Positions 1 through 6,150 of a stretch of 6,653 bases of DNA are shown here, piece by piece. Location: positions 45,277 to 51,929 of the forward strand of contig DHYP01000033.1 in NCBI GenBank assembly GCA_002414145.1. The letters run 5' to 3'. The number at the start of each line of letters is the position of its first letter. Positions within the stretch are counted from its first letter, which is position 1. Position numbers and translations under genes: made by a program. The notes under the pieces are model-generated. The model was not told the origin of the DNA. It did no database searches and saw only the letters and a program-made list of their open reading frames with translations. Source of the stretch: Methylophilaceae bacterium UBA5127. GTDB taxonomy: Bacteria > Pseudomonadota > Gammaproteobacteria > Burkholderiales > Methylophilaceae.

Positions 1-104
1 AGACTAACTTGACTGCAAGCGCGCTTTCCACGATGCTTACACTACTGGAGCTAGACGGAAAACTCACCAACTTACAAGGAGGTAAATATCAACGTCTAAT
101 TTAA
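1..104 (+). CDS. dprA: DNA processing protein DprA (Smf), C-terminal end only
   Basis: The window opens inside this gene; complete codons begin at base 3 and the TAA stop is at 102-104. The visible 33 residues run from TNLTASAL through LLELDGKL to GGKYQRLI. This matches the C-terminal winged-helix (DML1-like) tail of DprA, where a 'leu-rich helix, ELxGxxxxxxGGxYxR' ending is typical. In the known family, DprA binds incoming single-stranded DNA during natural transformation and loads RecA. The Rossmann-like DNA-binding core lies outside the window, so its integrity cannot be judged. The next gene on the same strand is smg, 55 bases downstream, and dprA(smf)-smg is a well-known pair in gamma- and betaproteobacteria, which supports the call despite the short fragment. 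Confidence 0.8.
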   Translation, partial: TNLTASALSTMLTLLELDGKLTNLQGGKYQRLI

Positions 105-159
105 CAATATCTCAAATTACATCCAGTCAAAATAAATATTTTCTTTTGAGGAGCATGTC

Positions 160-633
160 ATGCTAGAAGTACTGATTTTTATGTTTCAAAACTACTTTGG
201 AACTCAACCCATCATGAATCACGCAGCGGTGGAAGAAGATCATTTAGCACAAGAATTGAGTCAGGCTGGCTTTGACCACCATGACATTGTAGGCGCATTT
301 GACTGGTACAAACAACTACGCCATTTGATTAGCCACTCATACCATGAGTATCAATCATCCCCGATGTCTATTCGCATTTATACCGAGAAAGAACGTGAAA
401 GAATAGATGCAGAAAGTTTTAGGTTCATTGGCTTTCTAGAGCGTGCCAACGTCATCCTTCCGAATGAGAGGGATTTGATTATTGACCGTGCCATGGCACT
501 CAAACAACAAGATATCACCATCGAAGAAATTCGCTGGATTACGATGATGGTATTGTGGGATGAAAATCGTAAAAAAGACTATTTATTTGTAGAAGATGCA
601 GTATTCAACCCTAAGGGCTTAACATTGCAATAA
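160..633 (+). CDS. smg: Smg family protein (DUF494)
   Basis: Complete 157-residue protein, the same length as I recall for E. coli Smg. The start MLEVLIFMFQNYF, the central DPLS-like segment SSPMSIRIYTEKERERID (about 66-83) and the later MVLWDENR block (about 130-137) follow the DUF494 pattern. The molecular function of the family is not firmly known; the protein is small, soluble, rich in acidic and aromatic residues, and shows no signal peptide or membrane helix. The ATG at 160 is preceded by GAGGAG at 148-153 with a 6-base spacer, a strong ribosome binding site that fixes the start. It lies 55 bases after dprA on the same strand and is probably co-transcribed with it. It ends only 4 bases before the stop of the convergent metF. 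Confidence 0.9.
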   Translation: MLEVLIFMFQNYFGTQPIMNHAAVEEDHLAQELSQAGFDHHDIVGAFDWYKQLRHLISHSYHEYQSSPMSIRIYTEKERERIDAESFRFIGFLERANVILPNERDLIIDRAMALKQQDITIEEIRWITMMVLWDENRKKDYLFVEDAVFNPKGLTLQ

Positions 634-637
634 TACC

Positions 638-1468
638 TTAAGCAAGGTTGCTCACAATCTTGCTGATTGTTCCCGCCTGATTCAGGGTGTAGAAATGCAT
701 ATTTTTTACGCCCGAATCAATCAGTTTTTGACACAAATCCGTTACGACATCTACCCCAAAAGCGCGCAAAGAAGTCATGTCATCACCATAAGCTTCTAAA
801 CGCAAACGTAGCCAGCGTGGAATTTCTGCACCACACACACTAGAAAACCGTGCTAGCTGCGTAAAGTTATAAATGGGCATCACTCCTGGTACAATCGGCA
901 CCTGAATTCCTTGCTCTAAACACGCATCCACAAACCTGAAATACGCATCTGTATTATAAAAGTATTGCGTAATAGCCGAATCAGCCCCTGCTTCAATTTT
1001 GCGTTTAAAGTTAATTAAATCCTGACTGGCTGAGCTTGCCTCTGGATGAAACTCTGGATAGGCCGCCACCTCAAGATGAAACCAATCACCCGTTTCTTGG
1101 CGTATAAACGACACCAATTCATTTGCGTATTTAAAATCCCCAACACTGACTTCCCCAGACGGCACGTCACCACGTAACGTCACCAAACGCTTAATCCCCT
1201 TAGCTTGGTAAGCGCTTAATAGCGCTTTTATCTCTTCCTTACTCGACGAAATACAAGAGATATGGGGCGCTGCAACATAGCCTTCTGCCTGAATTTCAAA
1301 CACAGTATCCATGGTACGGTCACGCGTAGAACCGCCAGCACCAAATGTCACTGAAAAAAATTCAGGGTTTAACTTGGCGAGCGCCACTCTTGTCTGCCGT
1401 AAGTTTGTAATGCCTTCAGCAGTCTTAGGTGGAAAAAACTCAAAACTATAAGAAATATTTTTGTTCAC
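638..1468 (-). CDS. metF: Methylenetetrahydrofolate reductase [NAD(P)H]
   Basis: MetF is a flavoprotein that reduces 5,10-methylene- to 5-methyltetrahydrofolate, the methyl donor for homocysteine remethylation to methionine. The 276 residues form one TIM barrel, slightly shorter than the E. coli enzyme (about 296) because the N-terminus begins almost directly at the first strand. Visible landmarks are SFEFFPP with the catalytic Glu at 10, FGAGGSTRDRT (42-52), the flavin-site LRGD with Asp101, AAYPEFHPEA (135-144), the substrate-site AITQYF with Gln168, and HFYTLN (258-263). The start is GTG at 1466-1468; it is kept because it sits right before the conserved N-terminus. No clear Shine-Dalgarno sequence precedes it. 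Only 4 bases separate it from the stop of the upstream membrane-protein gene, which suggests translational coupling in an ahcY-orf-metF operon. Confidence 0.96.
   Translation of the reverse strand: MNKNISYSFEFFPPKTAEGITNLRQTRVALAKLNPEFFSVTFGAGGSTRDRTMDTVFEIQAEGYVAAPHISCISSSKEEIKALLSAYQAKGIKRLVTLRGDVPSGEVSVGDFKYANELVSFIRQETGDWFHLEVAAYPEFHPEASSASQDLINFKRKIEAGADSAITQYFYNTDAYFRFVDACLEQGIQVPIVPGVMPIYNFTQLARFSSVCGAEIPRWLRLRLEAYGDDMTSLRAFGVDVVTDLCQKLIDSGVKNMHFYTLNQAGTISKIVSNLA
641..664 (+). terminator. Hairpin just after smg, possible weak terminator
   Basis: AGCAAGGTT (641-649) can pair with AATCTTGCT (656-664) through 9 base pairs including one G-U, closing a 6-base loop. It begins 7 bases after the smg stop and lies inside the 3' end of metF. 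The sequence after it (GATTGTTCC) is only mildly T-rich, so it is not a textbook intrinsic terminator. In the metF transcript the G-U becomes an A-C mismatch, so the structure favours the smg direction. Confidence 0.35.
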
Positions 1469-1472
1469 TTAA

Positions 1473-1817
1473 TTAGTCTTTATCAATCACAATTGCACTT
1501 AATATCCAAGAAATCACACTGTAAGCTAACGCTCCCATAATACCTGCAGTGAAAGTGCTCACTTCAAATCCTTGCAAAAAGTGACCAACCCCCCAAAACA
1601 GCAGCCCATTAATGACAAAGATAAACAATCCCAGTGTGATAATCGTCACGGGTAGGGTCAATATCACCAAGATGGGTTTGATCAAAATATTAGCCATACC
1701 TATGACAACCGCCGCTACTAACGCAATCACAATTCCAGAAACATGTATTCCCGGAACAAGATATGCCACAGCCAATAAAGCCAATGCATTTAATACCCAA
1801 CTCACCAATAATTTCAT
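1473..1817 (-). CDS. Four-helix membrane protein, phage-holin-like PF04020 family
   Basis: A 114-residue, very hydrophobic protein with four predicted membrane helices: about 3-22, 28-48, 50-80 (a long segment interrupted by ITLG) and 88-111. Hallmarks of the family (phage holin 4_2 / DUF360) are the NILIKPILVILTLPVTI-type stretch (43-60), TLGLF and VINGLLFW (61-75), and a C-terminal GALAYSVISWIL. The family is widespread in bacterial chromosomes; despite the name there is no evidence that this copy lyses cells, and its function is unknown. The ATG at 1815-1817 has a strong ribosome binding site (GGAGG, complement of 1823-1827). It lies between ahcY and metF on the same strand, an arrangement I recall from other betaproteobacteria, so the link to the methyl cycle may be positional or functional. 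Confidence 0.88.
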   Translation of the reverse strand: MKLLVSWVLNALALLAVAYLVPGIHVSGIVIALVAAVVIGMANILIKPILVILTLPVTIITLGLFIFVINGLLFWGVGHFLQGFEVSTFTAGIMGALAYSVISWILSAIVIDKD

Positions 1818-1843
1818 GCTTCCCTCCCTTTGTAATCCAAACG

Positions 1844-1870
1844 ATGCAGTCAGTTTAGCACTGACTGCAT
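1844..1870 (-). other. Perfect 10-bp hairpin between ahcY and the membrane-protein gene
   Basis: ATGCAGTCAG (1844-1853) and CTGACTGCAT (1861-1870) are exact inverted repeats around a 7-base loop. In the operon transcript the hairpin starts 15 bases after the ahcY stop and ends 16 bases before the Shine-Dalgarno of the next gene. It is followed by CGTTTGGATT, which has no U-run, so it is unlikely to be a full intrinsic terminator. It could be a partial terminator, a 3'-end stabiliser of ahcY mRNA or a processing site. Confidence 0.6.
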
Positions 1871-1885
1871 GTATAGACTATCAGC

Positions 1886-3295
1886 TTAATAGCGGTAATG
1901 GTCTGATTTAAAAGGACCTTCTTTAGATACTCCAATATAGGCAGCTTGTGTATCGGTGAGTTTAGTCAGTTGCGCATTGAGTTTTTTCAATTGCAACACA
2001 GCCACTCTTTCATCCAAGTGTTTTGGTAAGGTATACACGCCCACAGGATATTTTTCTGTTTGCGCAAACAGTTCAATTTGTGCAATAGTTTGGTTAGCAA
2101 AGCTAGAACTCATGACATAACTAGGATGACCGGTACCACAACCCAAGTTCACCAAACGACCTTTGGCTAATAGGATAATTCGTTTGCCATCTGGAAAAAT
2201 CACATGATCAACCTGTGGTTTGATTTCTTCCCATTGATATTTTTCAATGGAAGCTACATCAATCTCATTGTCAAAGTGGCCAATATTACAAACAATCGAC
2301 TGATCCTTCATTTTAGCCATGTGGTCATGGGTTATCACATGGTAATTGCCTGTCGCCGTCACAAAAATATCTGCATGCTCACAAGCATAGTCCATTGTGA
2401 CTACGCGGTAACCTTCCATCGCAGCCTGTAGCGCGCAGATTGGGTCAATCTCTGTCACCCATACTTGCGCTGATAAAGCGCGTAACGCTTGTGCTGAACC
2501 TTTACCTACATCACCATAGCCCGCTACTACAGCCACTTTACCTGCGATCATCACATCTGTAGCGCGCTTGATACCGTCGACTAACGATTCACGGCAACCA
2601 TACAGGTTATCAAATTTAGATTTAGTCACAGAATCATTGACGTTAATAGCTGGGAAGGCCAACTTGCCTTCTTTATGCATTTGATACAGACGATGAACAC
2701 CAGTCGTCGTTTCTTCAGTCACGCCTTTGATTTGCGCTAACCGCACCGAGTACCACGTTGGATCTGTTTTAAGCTTAGCCTTAATCGAGTTAAATAGACA
2801 AATCTCTTCTTCTGAAGTTGGGTTCGCCACCACAGATAAATCTTTTTCTGCACGAGTACCAAGATGCAACAGTAAAGTTGCATCGCCACCATCATCCAGA
2901 ATCATATTGCTATAGCCGCCATCCGACCATTCAAAAATACGATGTGTGTAATCCCAATACTCGTCTAATGACTCACCCTTGACCGCAAATACAGGCGTAT
3001 TTGTGGCAGCGATGGCAGCCGCTGCATGATCTTGCGTCGAAAAAATATTGCAGGAAGCCCAACGTACTTCCGCCCCTAAGTCTTTGAGCGTTTCAATGAG
3101 CACTGCAGTTTGAATGGTCATATGCAGCGAACCCGTAATCCGTGCGCCTTTAAGAGGCTGCGCTTTTGCGTATTCTTCACGAATCGCCATCAAACCTGGC
3201 ATTTCGGTCTCAGCAATGGCAATTTCTTTGCGGCCCCAACTCGCTAGGCTCATATCCGCAACAACGTAATCTTTAAAATCAGCTACAGTATTCAT
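1886..3295 (-). CDS. ahcY: Adenosylhomocysteinase (S-adenosyl-L-homocysteine hydrolase)
   Basis: AhcY is a cytosolic, NAD-dependent enzyme that splits SAH into adenosine and homocysteine, relieving product inhibition of methyltransferases. The chosen 469-residue form has LHMT with His58, LDDGGD (133-138), [11 protein letters not shown] (194-204), [11 protein letters not shown] with the catalytic Lys225 and Asp229, Cys234, the NAD-binding GYGDVGKG (259-266), [10 protein letters not shown] (337-346) and the invariant C-terminus HYRY. About 40 extra residues near 150-190 relative to the human enzyme are the insertion seen in many proteobacterial forms. Start choice: ATG at 3293-3295, because AAGGAA (complement of 3302-3307) lies 6 bases upstream. 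An in-frame ATG at 3299-3301 nearly touches that site, and another at 3326-3328 would add an unconserved tail. The gene is preceded by its own promoter and an SAH riboswitch. Confidence 0.98.
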   Translation of the reverse strand: MNTVADFKDYVVADMSLASWGRKEIAIAETEMPGLMAIREEYAKAQPLKGARITGSLHMTIQTAVLIETLKDLGAEVRWASCNIFSTQDHAAAAIAATNTPVFAVKGESLDEYWDYTHRIFEWSDGGYSNMILDDGGDATLLLHLGTRAEKDLSVVANPTSEEEICLFNSIKAKLKTDPTWYSVRLAQIKGVTEETTTGVHRLYQMHKEGKLAFPAINVNDSVTKSKFDNLYGCRESLVDGIKRATDVMIAGKVAVVAGYGDVGKGSAQALRALSAQVWVTEIDPICALQAAMEGYRVVTMDYACEHADIFVTATGNYHVITHDHMAKMKDQSIVCNIGHFDNEIDVASIEKYQWEEIKPQVDHVIFPDGKRIILLAKGRLVNLGCGTGHPSYVMSSSFANQTIAQIELFAQTEKYPVGVYTLPKHLDERVAVLQLKKLNAQLTKLTDTQAAYIGVSKEGPFKSDHYRY

Positions 3296-3298
3296 ATA

Positions 3299-3396
3299 CA
3301 TTTCCTTAAATAAATGAAGACTGAGCATGGAAACAACTGGATTGGTAGCGTTTGCTCACCTTAGTTTTCCGTGCTCGCACAGTCAATAAAGTGAAC
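3299..3396 (-). promoter_or_regulatory. ahcY leader: candidate translational expression platform with Shine-Dalgarno
   Basis: Four helices can be drawn in the RNA between aptamer and start codon. Helix A: GTTCACTTT (3396-3388) with AAGGTGAGC (3362-3354), 9 pairs including two G-U; it consumes part of the 3' arm of aptamer P1. Helix B: TGAGCA (3358-3353) with TGCTCA (3327-3322); it shares bases with A, so the two exclude each other. Helix C: TTTCC (3333-3329) with GGAAA of the Shine-Dalgarno (3305-3301), extendable by two G-U pairs. Helix D: a second GGAAA (3370-3366) that can capture the same TTTCC but is enclosed when A forms. Forming B leaves TTTCC in its loop. No U-run follows any hairpin, so translational control is more likely than termination. 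Drawn by eye, without energies. Confidence 0.5.
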
Positions 3397-3457
3397 GCCG
3401 TTTGAAACCTCTCTGAGCCTGGGAGTATGGGAGTACCCTCGCAGCGTTCCTCAGAAG
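3390..3457 (-). promoter_or_regulatory. SAH riboswitch aptamer upstream of ahcY
   Basis: Read on the - strand, the core contains GAACGCTGCGA, a GC-rich hairpin, CCAGGCTCAG and AACGGCGTTCA, which is the SAH riboswitch pattern as I recall it. P1 forms between GAACGC (3449-3444) and GCGTTC (3398-3393). The pseudoknot forms between CTGAG (3454-3450) and CTCAG (3417-3413). Compared with the usual GAGCGC/GCGCUC and CCGAG/CUCGG, both helices carry paired changes that keep base pairing. P2 is formed by GGG (3438-3436) with a downstream CCC. Known members of this class bind SAH, discriminate against SAM and raise expression of SAH-recycling genes. The position, directly before ahcY and a few bases after a predicted transcription start, fits that role. 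Confidence 0.92.
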
Positions 3458-3463
3458 TACCGC

Positions 3464-3491
3464 ATTATATCGCTAAACTTTATTTTTACAA
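3464..3491 (-). promoter_or_regulatory. Sigma-70-type promoter for the ahcY operon
   Basis: On the - strand there is a perfect TATAAT -10 box (3469-3464). A TTGTAA -35 candidate (3491-3486, 4 of 6 consensus bases) lies 16 bases further upstream, with an A/T-rich spacer. Transcription would begin near 3457, just before the aptamer, so the riboswitch occupies the very 5' end of the mRNA. The promoter lies between the HD-GYP stop (3517) and the leader, so ahcY need not depend on read-through. Confidence 0.7.
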
Positions 3492-3516
3492 ATGCTTGTG
3501 AAAATAATCTGATGGG

Positions 3517-4725
3517 CTATTCGTGCCAAAGTTCGTGAACATCTTTAATGCCCCAAGTGGCCGCAGATTCATGCCCGAGTATTTCATCCATGGCGTTAGG
3601 TTTGGATAAATCTAATGTCTCAACTGGAATATGTGATTTTGATTTAGTTGAAAAAAATACTTTTACAATAGGTTGCAATAACGTTTTGGGCGACTGATCT
3701 ATTACTACTGCCAGTCTTCCTGATTTAAGCAGTACAACGGAACCTATCGGATAAATCCCTACACTCTTAACAAAAGCCTTGAAAACATCATCATCAAAAT
3801 GGCCTTCCCATTGCGCCATGCGCTTGAGCGACATGCCAGGCTCCCAACCCGCTTTATATGGACGATTCGAAGTAATTGCATCGTATACATCGCACACCGC
3901 CCCCATTTTGGCAAACAAGCTAATCTCTTCCCCAGTTAACTGTTTAGGGTAGCCTAATCCATTCATTTTTTCATGATGATGTAAGCATACATCCAAAGCC
4001 ACAGGATCGGTAATTCCAGCTTTGAGCAATAATGCATGCCCTTTTTCTGGGTGCAATTTAATCATCTTGAACTCATCTTCAGTCAGTGCACCTGGTTTAT
4101 TAAGTATTTCTGTCGAGATTGCTGCTTTGCCTACATCGTGCACCAGTCCAGCTAACCCCGCCTGTTTTGTTTCCGCTTCACTTAGATACAGTTTTTTTGC
4201 CAACGCAATCATTAAGGCCGATACCGCTACACAGTGCATATAAGTGTAGTCGTCTTGTGTTTTGAGTCTTACCAAGCTAATTAATGCACCTTCATTACGT
4301 GTGATTGATGCAGAGATTTCTTCCACCAAGGGCATCATCGTCTCTGCGCTCACCGCTTTACCCAAGCGCACATCTTTAAACATACTAAGCACAGCCTGCC
4401 TAGACTGTTTGATAATACGTGCTGCCTGCGCATATTCTTGTTGAGCAGAAATAGACTCTATTTTTGCAACTTTTGGAGTTTCGGCGACCAACTCTGAGGG
4501 CGTTGGCGGCACGACTTCAACAACCTCATTTTCTTCCAGCACATCTTTACCTTTAGAGGTATCGATTACAACTTCTTGAATTGCACTGGATTTAAGTTTT
4601 TTCAAGTCCGTCTGGTCGTCTAAAATAAATTTAGTCTTCCAAAATGGGTGATCCATCCATGCCCCTTTAAGTTCATGAATGTACATGCCCAACCTGACCT
4701 GATTTGCGCGTACTGTTTTAAGCAT
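3517..4725 (-). CDS. HD-GYP domain protein with DUF3391 N-terminus, probable cyclic-di-GMP phosphodiesterase
   Basis: A 402-residue cytosolic protein. Residues about 1-65 match DUF3391 (RLGMYIHEL, MDHPFW, VVIDTSKG), followed by an acidic, proline-containing linker (about 65-90). The HD-GYP domain spans about 150-325: His164, the HD pair His196-Asp197 with Lys200, LHPEKGH (225-230), HHHE (249-252), GLGYP (256-260) and CDVYDAITSNRPYK (278-291). All expected metal-ligand motifs are present, so the domain is probably active. The family hydrolyses cyclic-di-GMP, lowering this second messenger of surface attachment and motility. A C-terminal tail (about 326-402) resembles the region usual in DUF3391 proteins. 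The ATG at 4723-4725 gives the conserved N-terminus, although no clear Shine-Dalgarno is seen. It sits between metK and ahcY but is separated from both by a terminator and a promoter. Confidence 0.93.
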   Translation of the reverse strand: MLKTVRANQVRLGMYIHELKGAWMDHPFWKTKFILDDQTDLKKLKSSAIQEVVIDTSKGKDVLEENEVVEVVPPTPSELVAETPKVAKIESISAQQEYAQAARIIKQSRQAVLSMFKDVRLGKAVSAETMMPLVEEISASITRNEGALISLVRLKTQDDYTYMHCVAVSALMIALAKKLYLSEAETKQAGLAGLVHDVGKAAISTEILNKPGALTEDEFKMIKLHPEKGHALLLKAGITDPVALDVCLHHHEKMNGLGYPKQLTGEEISLFAKMGAVCDVYDAITSNRPYKAGWEPGMSLKRMAQWEGHFDDDVFKAFVKSVGIYPIGSVVLLKSGRLAVVIDQSPKTLLQPIVKVFFSTKSKSHIPVETLDLSKPNAMDEILGHESAATWGIKDVHELWHE

Positions 4726-4736
4726 AATTGACTATT

Positions 4737-4766
4737 ATTATGCTATAAAGCCCTTGTAACTAACAA
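4737..4766 (-). promoter_or_regulatory. Candidate promoter for the HD-GYP gene
   Basis: On the - strand CATAAT (4742-4737, 5 of 6 for a -10 box) lies 18 bases from TTGTTA (4766-4761, 4 of 6 for a -35 box). The -35 candidate overlaps the T-run of the metK terminator. Transcription would start only about 5 bases before the ATG at 4725, which would fit the missing Shine-Dalgarno. The boxes are imperfect and the region is AT-rich, so a chance match is possible. Confidence 0.3.
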
Positions 4767-4792
4767 AAAAAAAGAGGGCAAAAAGCCCTCTT
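4764..4792 (-). terminator. Strong intrinsic terminator after metK
   Basis: In the metK transcript AAGAGGGC (4792-4785) pairs perfectly over 8 bp with GCCCTCTT (4779-4772) around a TTTTT loop, and the T-run continues to 4765. It begins 20 bases after the metK stop at 4813. The opposite strand lacks a T-run after the stem, so it acts in the metK direction. It separates metK from the HD-GYP gene. Confidence 0.93.
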
Positions 4793-4812
4793 GATTTCAC
4801 TTATAAAAGCAG

Positions 4813-5976
4813 CTACAAACCAGCGGCCGCTCGCAGTGCGGCTGCCCTATCAGTTTTTTCCCAACTGAACTCAGGCTCATCGCGACCAAAGTGTCCATAC
4901 GCTGCTGTTTTGCTGTAAATTGGGCGTAATAAGTCGAGCATTTTAACAATCCCTTTAGGACGCAAATCAAAATGTTCACGCACTAAATCAGTCAACACCT
5001 GATCCGATACCTTACCTGTGCCATAAGTTTCAACCATCACACTCGTGGGTTGTGCTACACCAATGGCGTAACTCACTTGCACTAAACACTTATCCGCCAG
5101 ACCTGCGGCCACGATATTTTTAGCCACATAACGTCCTGCGTAAGCAGCTGAGCGATCCACTTTTGAGGGGTCTTTACCTGAGAATGCACCGCCACCATGA
5201 GGAGCCGCACCTCCATAAGTATCTACAATGATTTTACGTCCCGTTAAACCGCAATCCCCTTGTGGACCACCAATCACAAAGCGGCCTGTAGGATTGACTA
5301 AATATTTAATCTCGCCTTTGATTAAATTTTGCGGCAACATGGGCTTGATAATTTCTTCGATCACAGCCTCACGGATGTCTTTGAGTTCCATTTCAGGCGC
5401 ATGCTGTGTTGAGACTACGACAGTATCAATCGCACTCGGTTTACCATCTACGTATTTAATCGTCACTTGTGATTTTGCATCTGGACGCAACCATGCTAAG
5501 CGGCCATCTTTACGTAACTGAGATTGACGCTCCATAATGCGATGACTTAGCCATATAGGCAAAGGCATCAATTGTGGTGTTTCATTTACTGCGTAACCAA
5601 ACATCAACCCTTGGTCGCCAGCGCCTTGATCTAATGGATCATCATGTGCGCCATCTACACCTTGCGCAATATCAGGGGATTGTTTATCGTACGCCACCAA
5701 TACAGCGCAACCTTTATAATCAATGCCATAGTCTGTATTGTCATAGCCAATGCGTTTGATTGCATCGCGCGCAACCTTTATGTAATCCACATTTGCCGTT
5801 GTAGTAATCTCACCAGCCAATACAATTAAGCCAGTATTGGCCAATGTTTCTGCAGCAACGCGTGCAGTGGGGTCTTGGGTTAAAATGGCATCTAAAATAC
5901 TATCGGAAACCTGATCTGCCAGTTTATCAGGATGGCCTTCAGAAACGGATTCTGAAGTAAAAAGATATTCACTCAT
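4813..5976 (-). CDS. metK: S-adenosylmethionine synthetase (methionine adenosyltransferase)
   Basis: MetK joins ATP and methionine to make SAM, releasing phosphate and pyrophosphate; it is a cytosolic tetramer. The chosen 387-residue form is close to E. coli MetK (384). Landmarks are [11 protein letters not shown] (8-18) with the ATP-site His15, Asp17 and Lys18, the signature [12 protein letters not shown] (118-129), [13 protein letters not shown] (236-248), and the glycine-rich [19 protein letters not shown] (261-279). Start choice: ATG at 5974-5976, preceded by AAGG (complement of 5983-5986) at a 6-base spacing and placed exactly at the conserved [10 protein letters not shown]. An upstream in-frame ATG at 6019-6021 would add 15 unconserved residues. 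The gene ends in a strong terminator, so it is probably monocistronic. Together with ahcY and metF it covers most of the activated-methyl cycle. Confidence 0.98.
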   Translation of the reverse strand: MSEYLFTSESVSEGHPDKLADQVSDSILDAILTQDPTARVAAETLANTGLIVLAGEITTTANVDYIKVARDAIKRIGYDNTDYGIDYKGCAVLVAYDKQSPDIAQGVDGAHDDPLDQGAGDQGLMFGYAVNETPQLMPLPIWLSHRIMERQSQLRKDGRLAWLRPDAKSQVTIKYVDGKPSAIDTVVVSTQHAPEMELKDIREAVIEEIIKPMLPQNLIKGEIKYLVNPTGRFVIGGPQGDCGLTGRKIIVDTYGGAAPHGGGAFSGKDPSKVDRSAAYAGRYVAKNIVAAGLADKCLVQVSYAIGVAQPTSVMVETYGTGKVSDQVLTDLVREHFDLRPKGIVKMLDLLRPIYSKTAAYGHFGRDEPEFSWEKTDRAAALRAAAGL

Positions 5977-6150
5977 TGTGCGCCTTGAAAAAAGAAAATT
6001 AAAAAATTTGAAATGACACACCGACTAAAGGCTAAAGCAAGTGCATCAGGACAACGAATTTGGTATTGTAATGGATATTAAGTTCACACACCTAAAAAAT
6101 TTATTCATGCACTATACAACGACCCATCTGAATAGACTATTATCGGCGCT
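5977..6150. promoter_or_regulatory. Divergent metK / dapF intergenic region
   Basis: These 174 AT-rich bases must hold the start signals of metK (- strand) and dapF (+ strand). I find no convincing sigma-70 promoter pair for metK and no recognisable SAM riboswitch in its leader. TAAAAAATTT occurs twice in direct orientation (6000-6009 and 6093-6102), which may simply reflect A-tracts. AAATT and AATTT flank AAAA near 5997-6009. Confidence 0.5.
6138..6143 (+). promoter_or_regulatory. Candidate -10 box placing dapF transcription at its start codon
   Basis: TATTAT matches 5 of 6 bases of the -10 consensus and ends 7 bases before the dapF ATG at 6151. No good -35 hexamer is found 15-19 bases upstream, and no Shine-Dalgarno is visible before the ATG. 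If used, the mRNA would be leaderless. Confidence 0.3.

Noticed and set aside
1473..1817. Prophage remnant suggested by the holin-like gene
   Set aside because: No endolysin, integrase or other phage gene is nearby, and the PF04020 family is common as a chromosomal housekeeping-context protein.
1612..1911. 99-codon + strand open frame opposite the membrane-protein gene
   Set aside because: It is antisense to a clear PF04020 gene, has no recognisable family and crosses the intergenic hairpin; a shadow frame.
3296..3328. N-terminal extension of AhcY by 11 residues from the upstream ATG at 3326-3328
   Set aside because: The extension is unconserved and has no suitable ribosome binding site, and it would overlap the leader helices. 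AAGGAA at 3302-3307 is correctly spaced for the ATG at 3293-3295.
3367..3384. Small hairpin (CTGTG, loop CGAG, CACGG) in the ahcY leader as an intrinsic terminator
   Set aside because: The stem is only 5 bp with one G-U and is followed by GAAAACTAAG rather than a U-run. It is better explained as nested inside leader helix A.
4797..4979. 60-codon - strand open frame overlapping the metK 3' end and reaching past its stop
   Set aside because: It is out of frame within MetK, has a cysteine-rich random-looking composition and no independent ribosome binding site; a shadow frame.
5228..5521. 97-codon + strand open frame opposite metK
   Set aside because: It mirrors conserved MetK codons and shows no family resemblance.
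5977..6021. N-terminal extension of MetK by 15 residues from an ATG at 6019-6021
   Set aside because: The extra residues do not resemble MetK, and AAGG at 5983-5986 is well spaced for the ATG at 5974-5976, where the conserved N-terminus begins.
6000..6102. Repeat-based element from the two TAAAAAATTT copies
   Set aside because: Two 10-base A/T-only matches in an AT-rich intergenic region can easily arise by chance; there is no array or regular spacing.
5977..6150. SAM-sensing riboswitch in the metK leader
   Set aside because: A GCTAAAG-like string appears near 6030 but on the dapF strand, and no pseudoknot or multistem SAM aptamer could be drawn on the metK strand.
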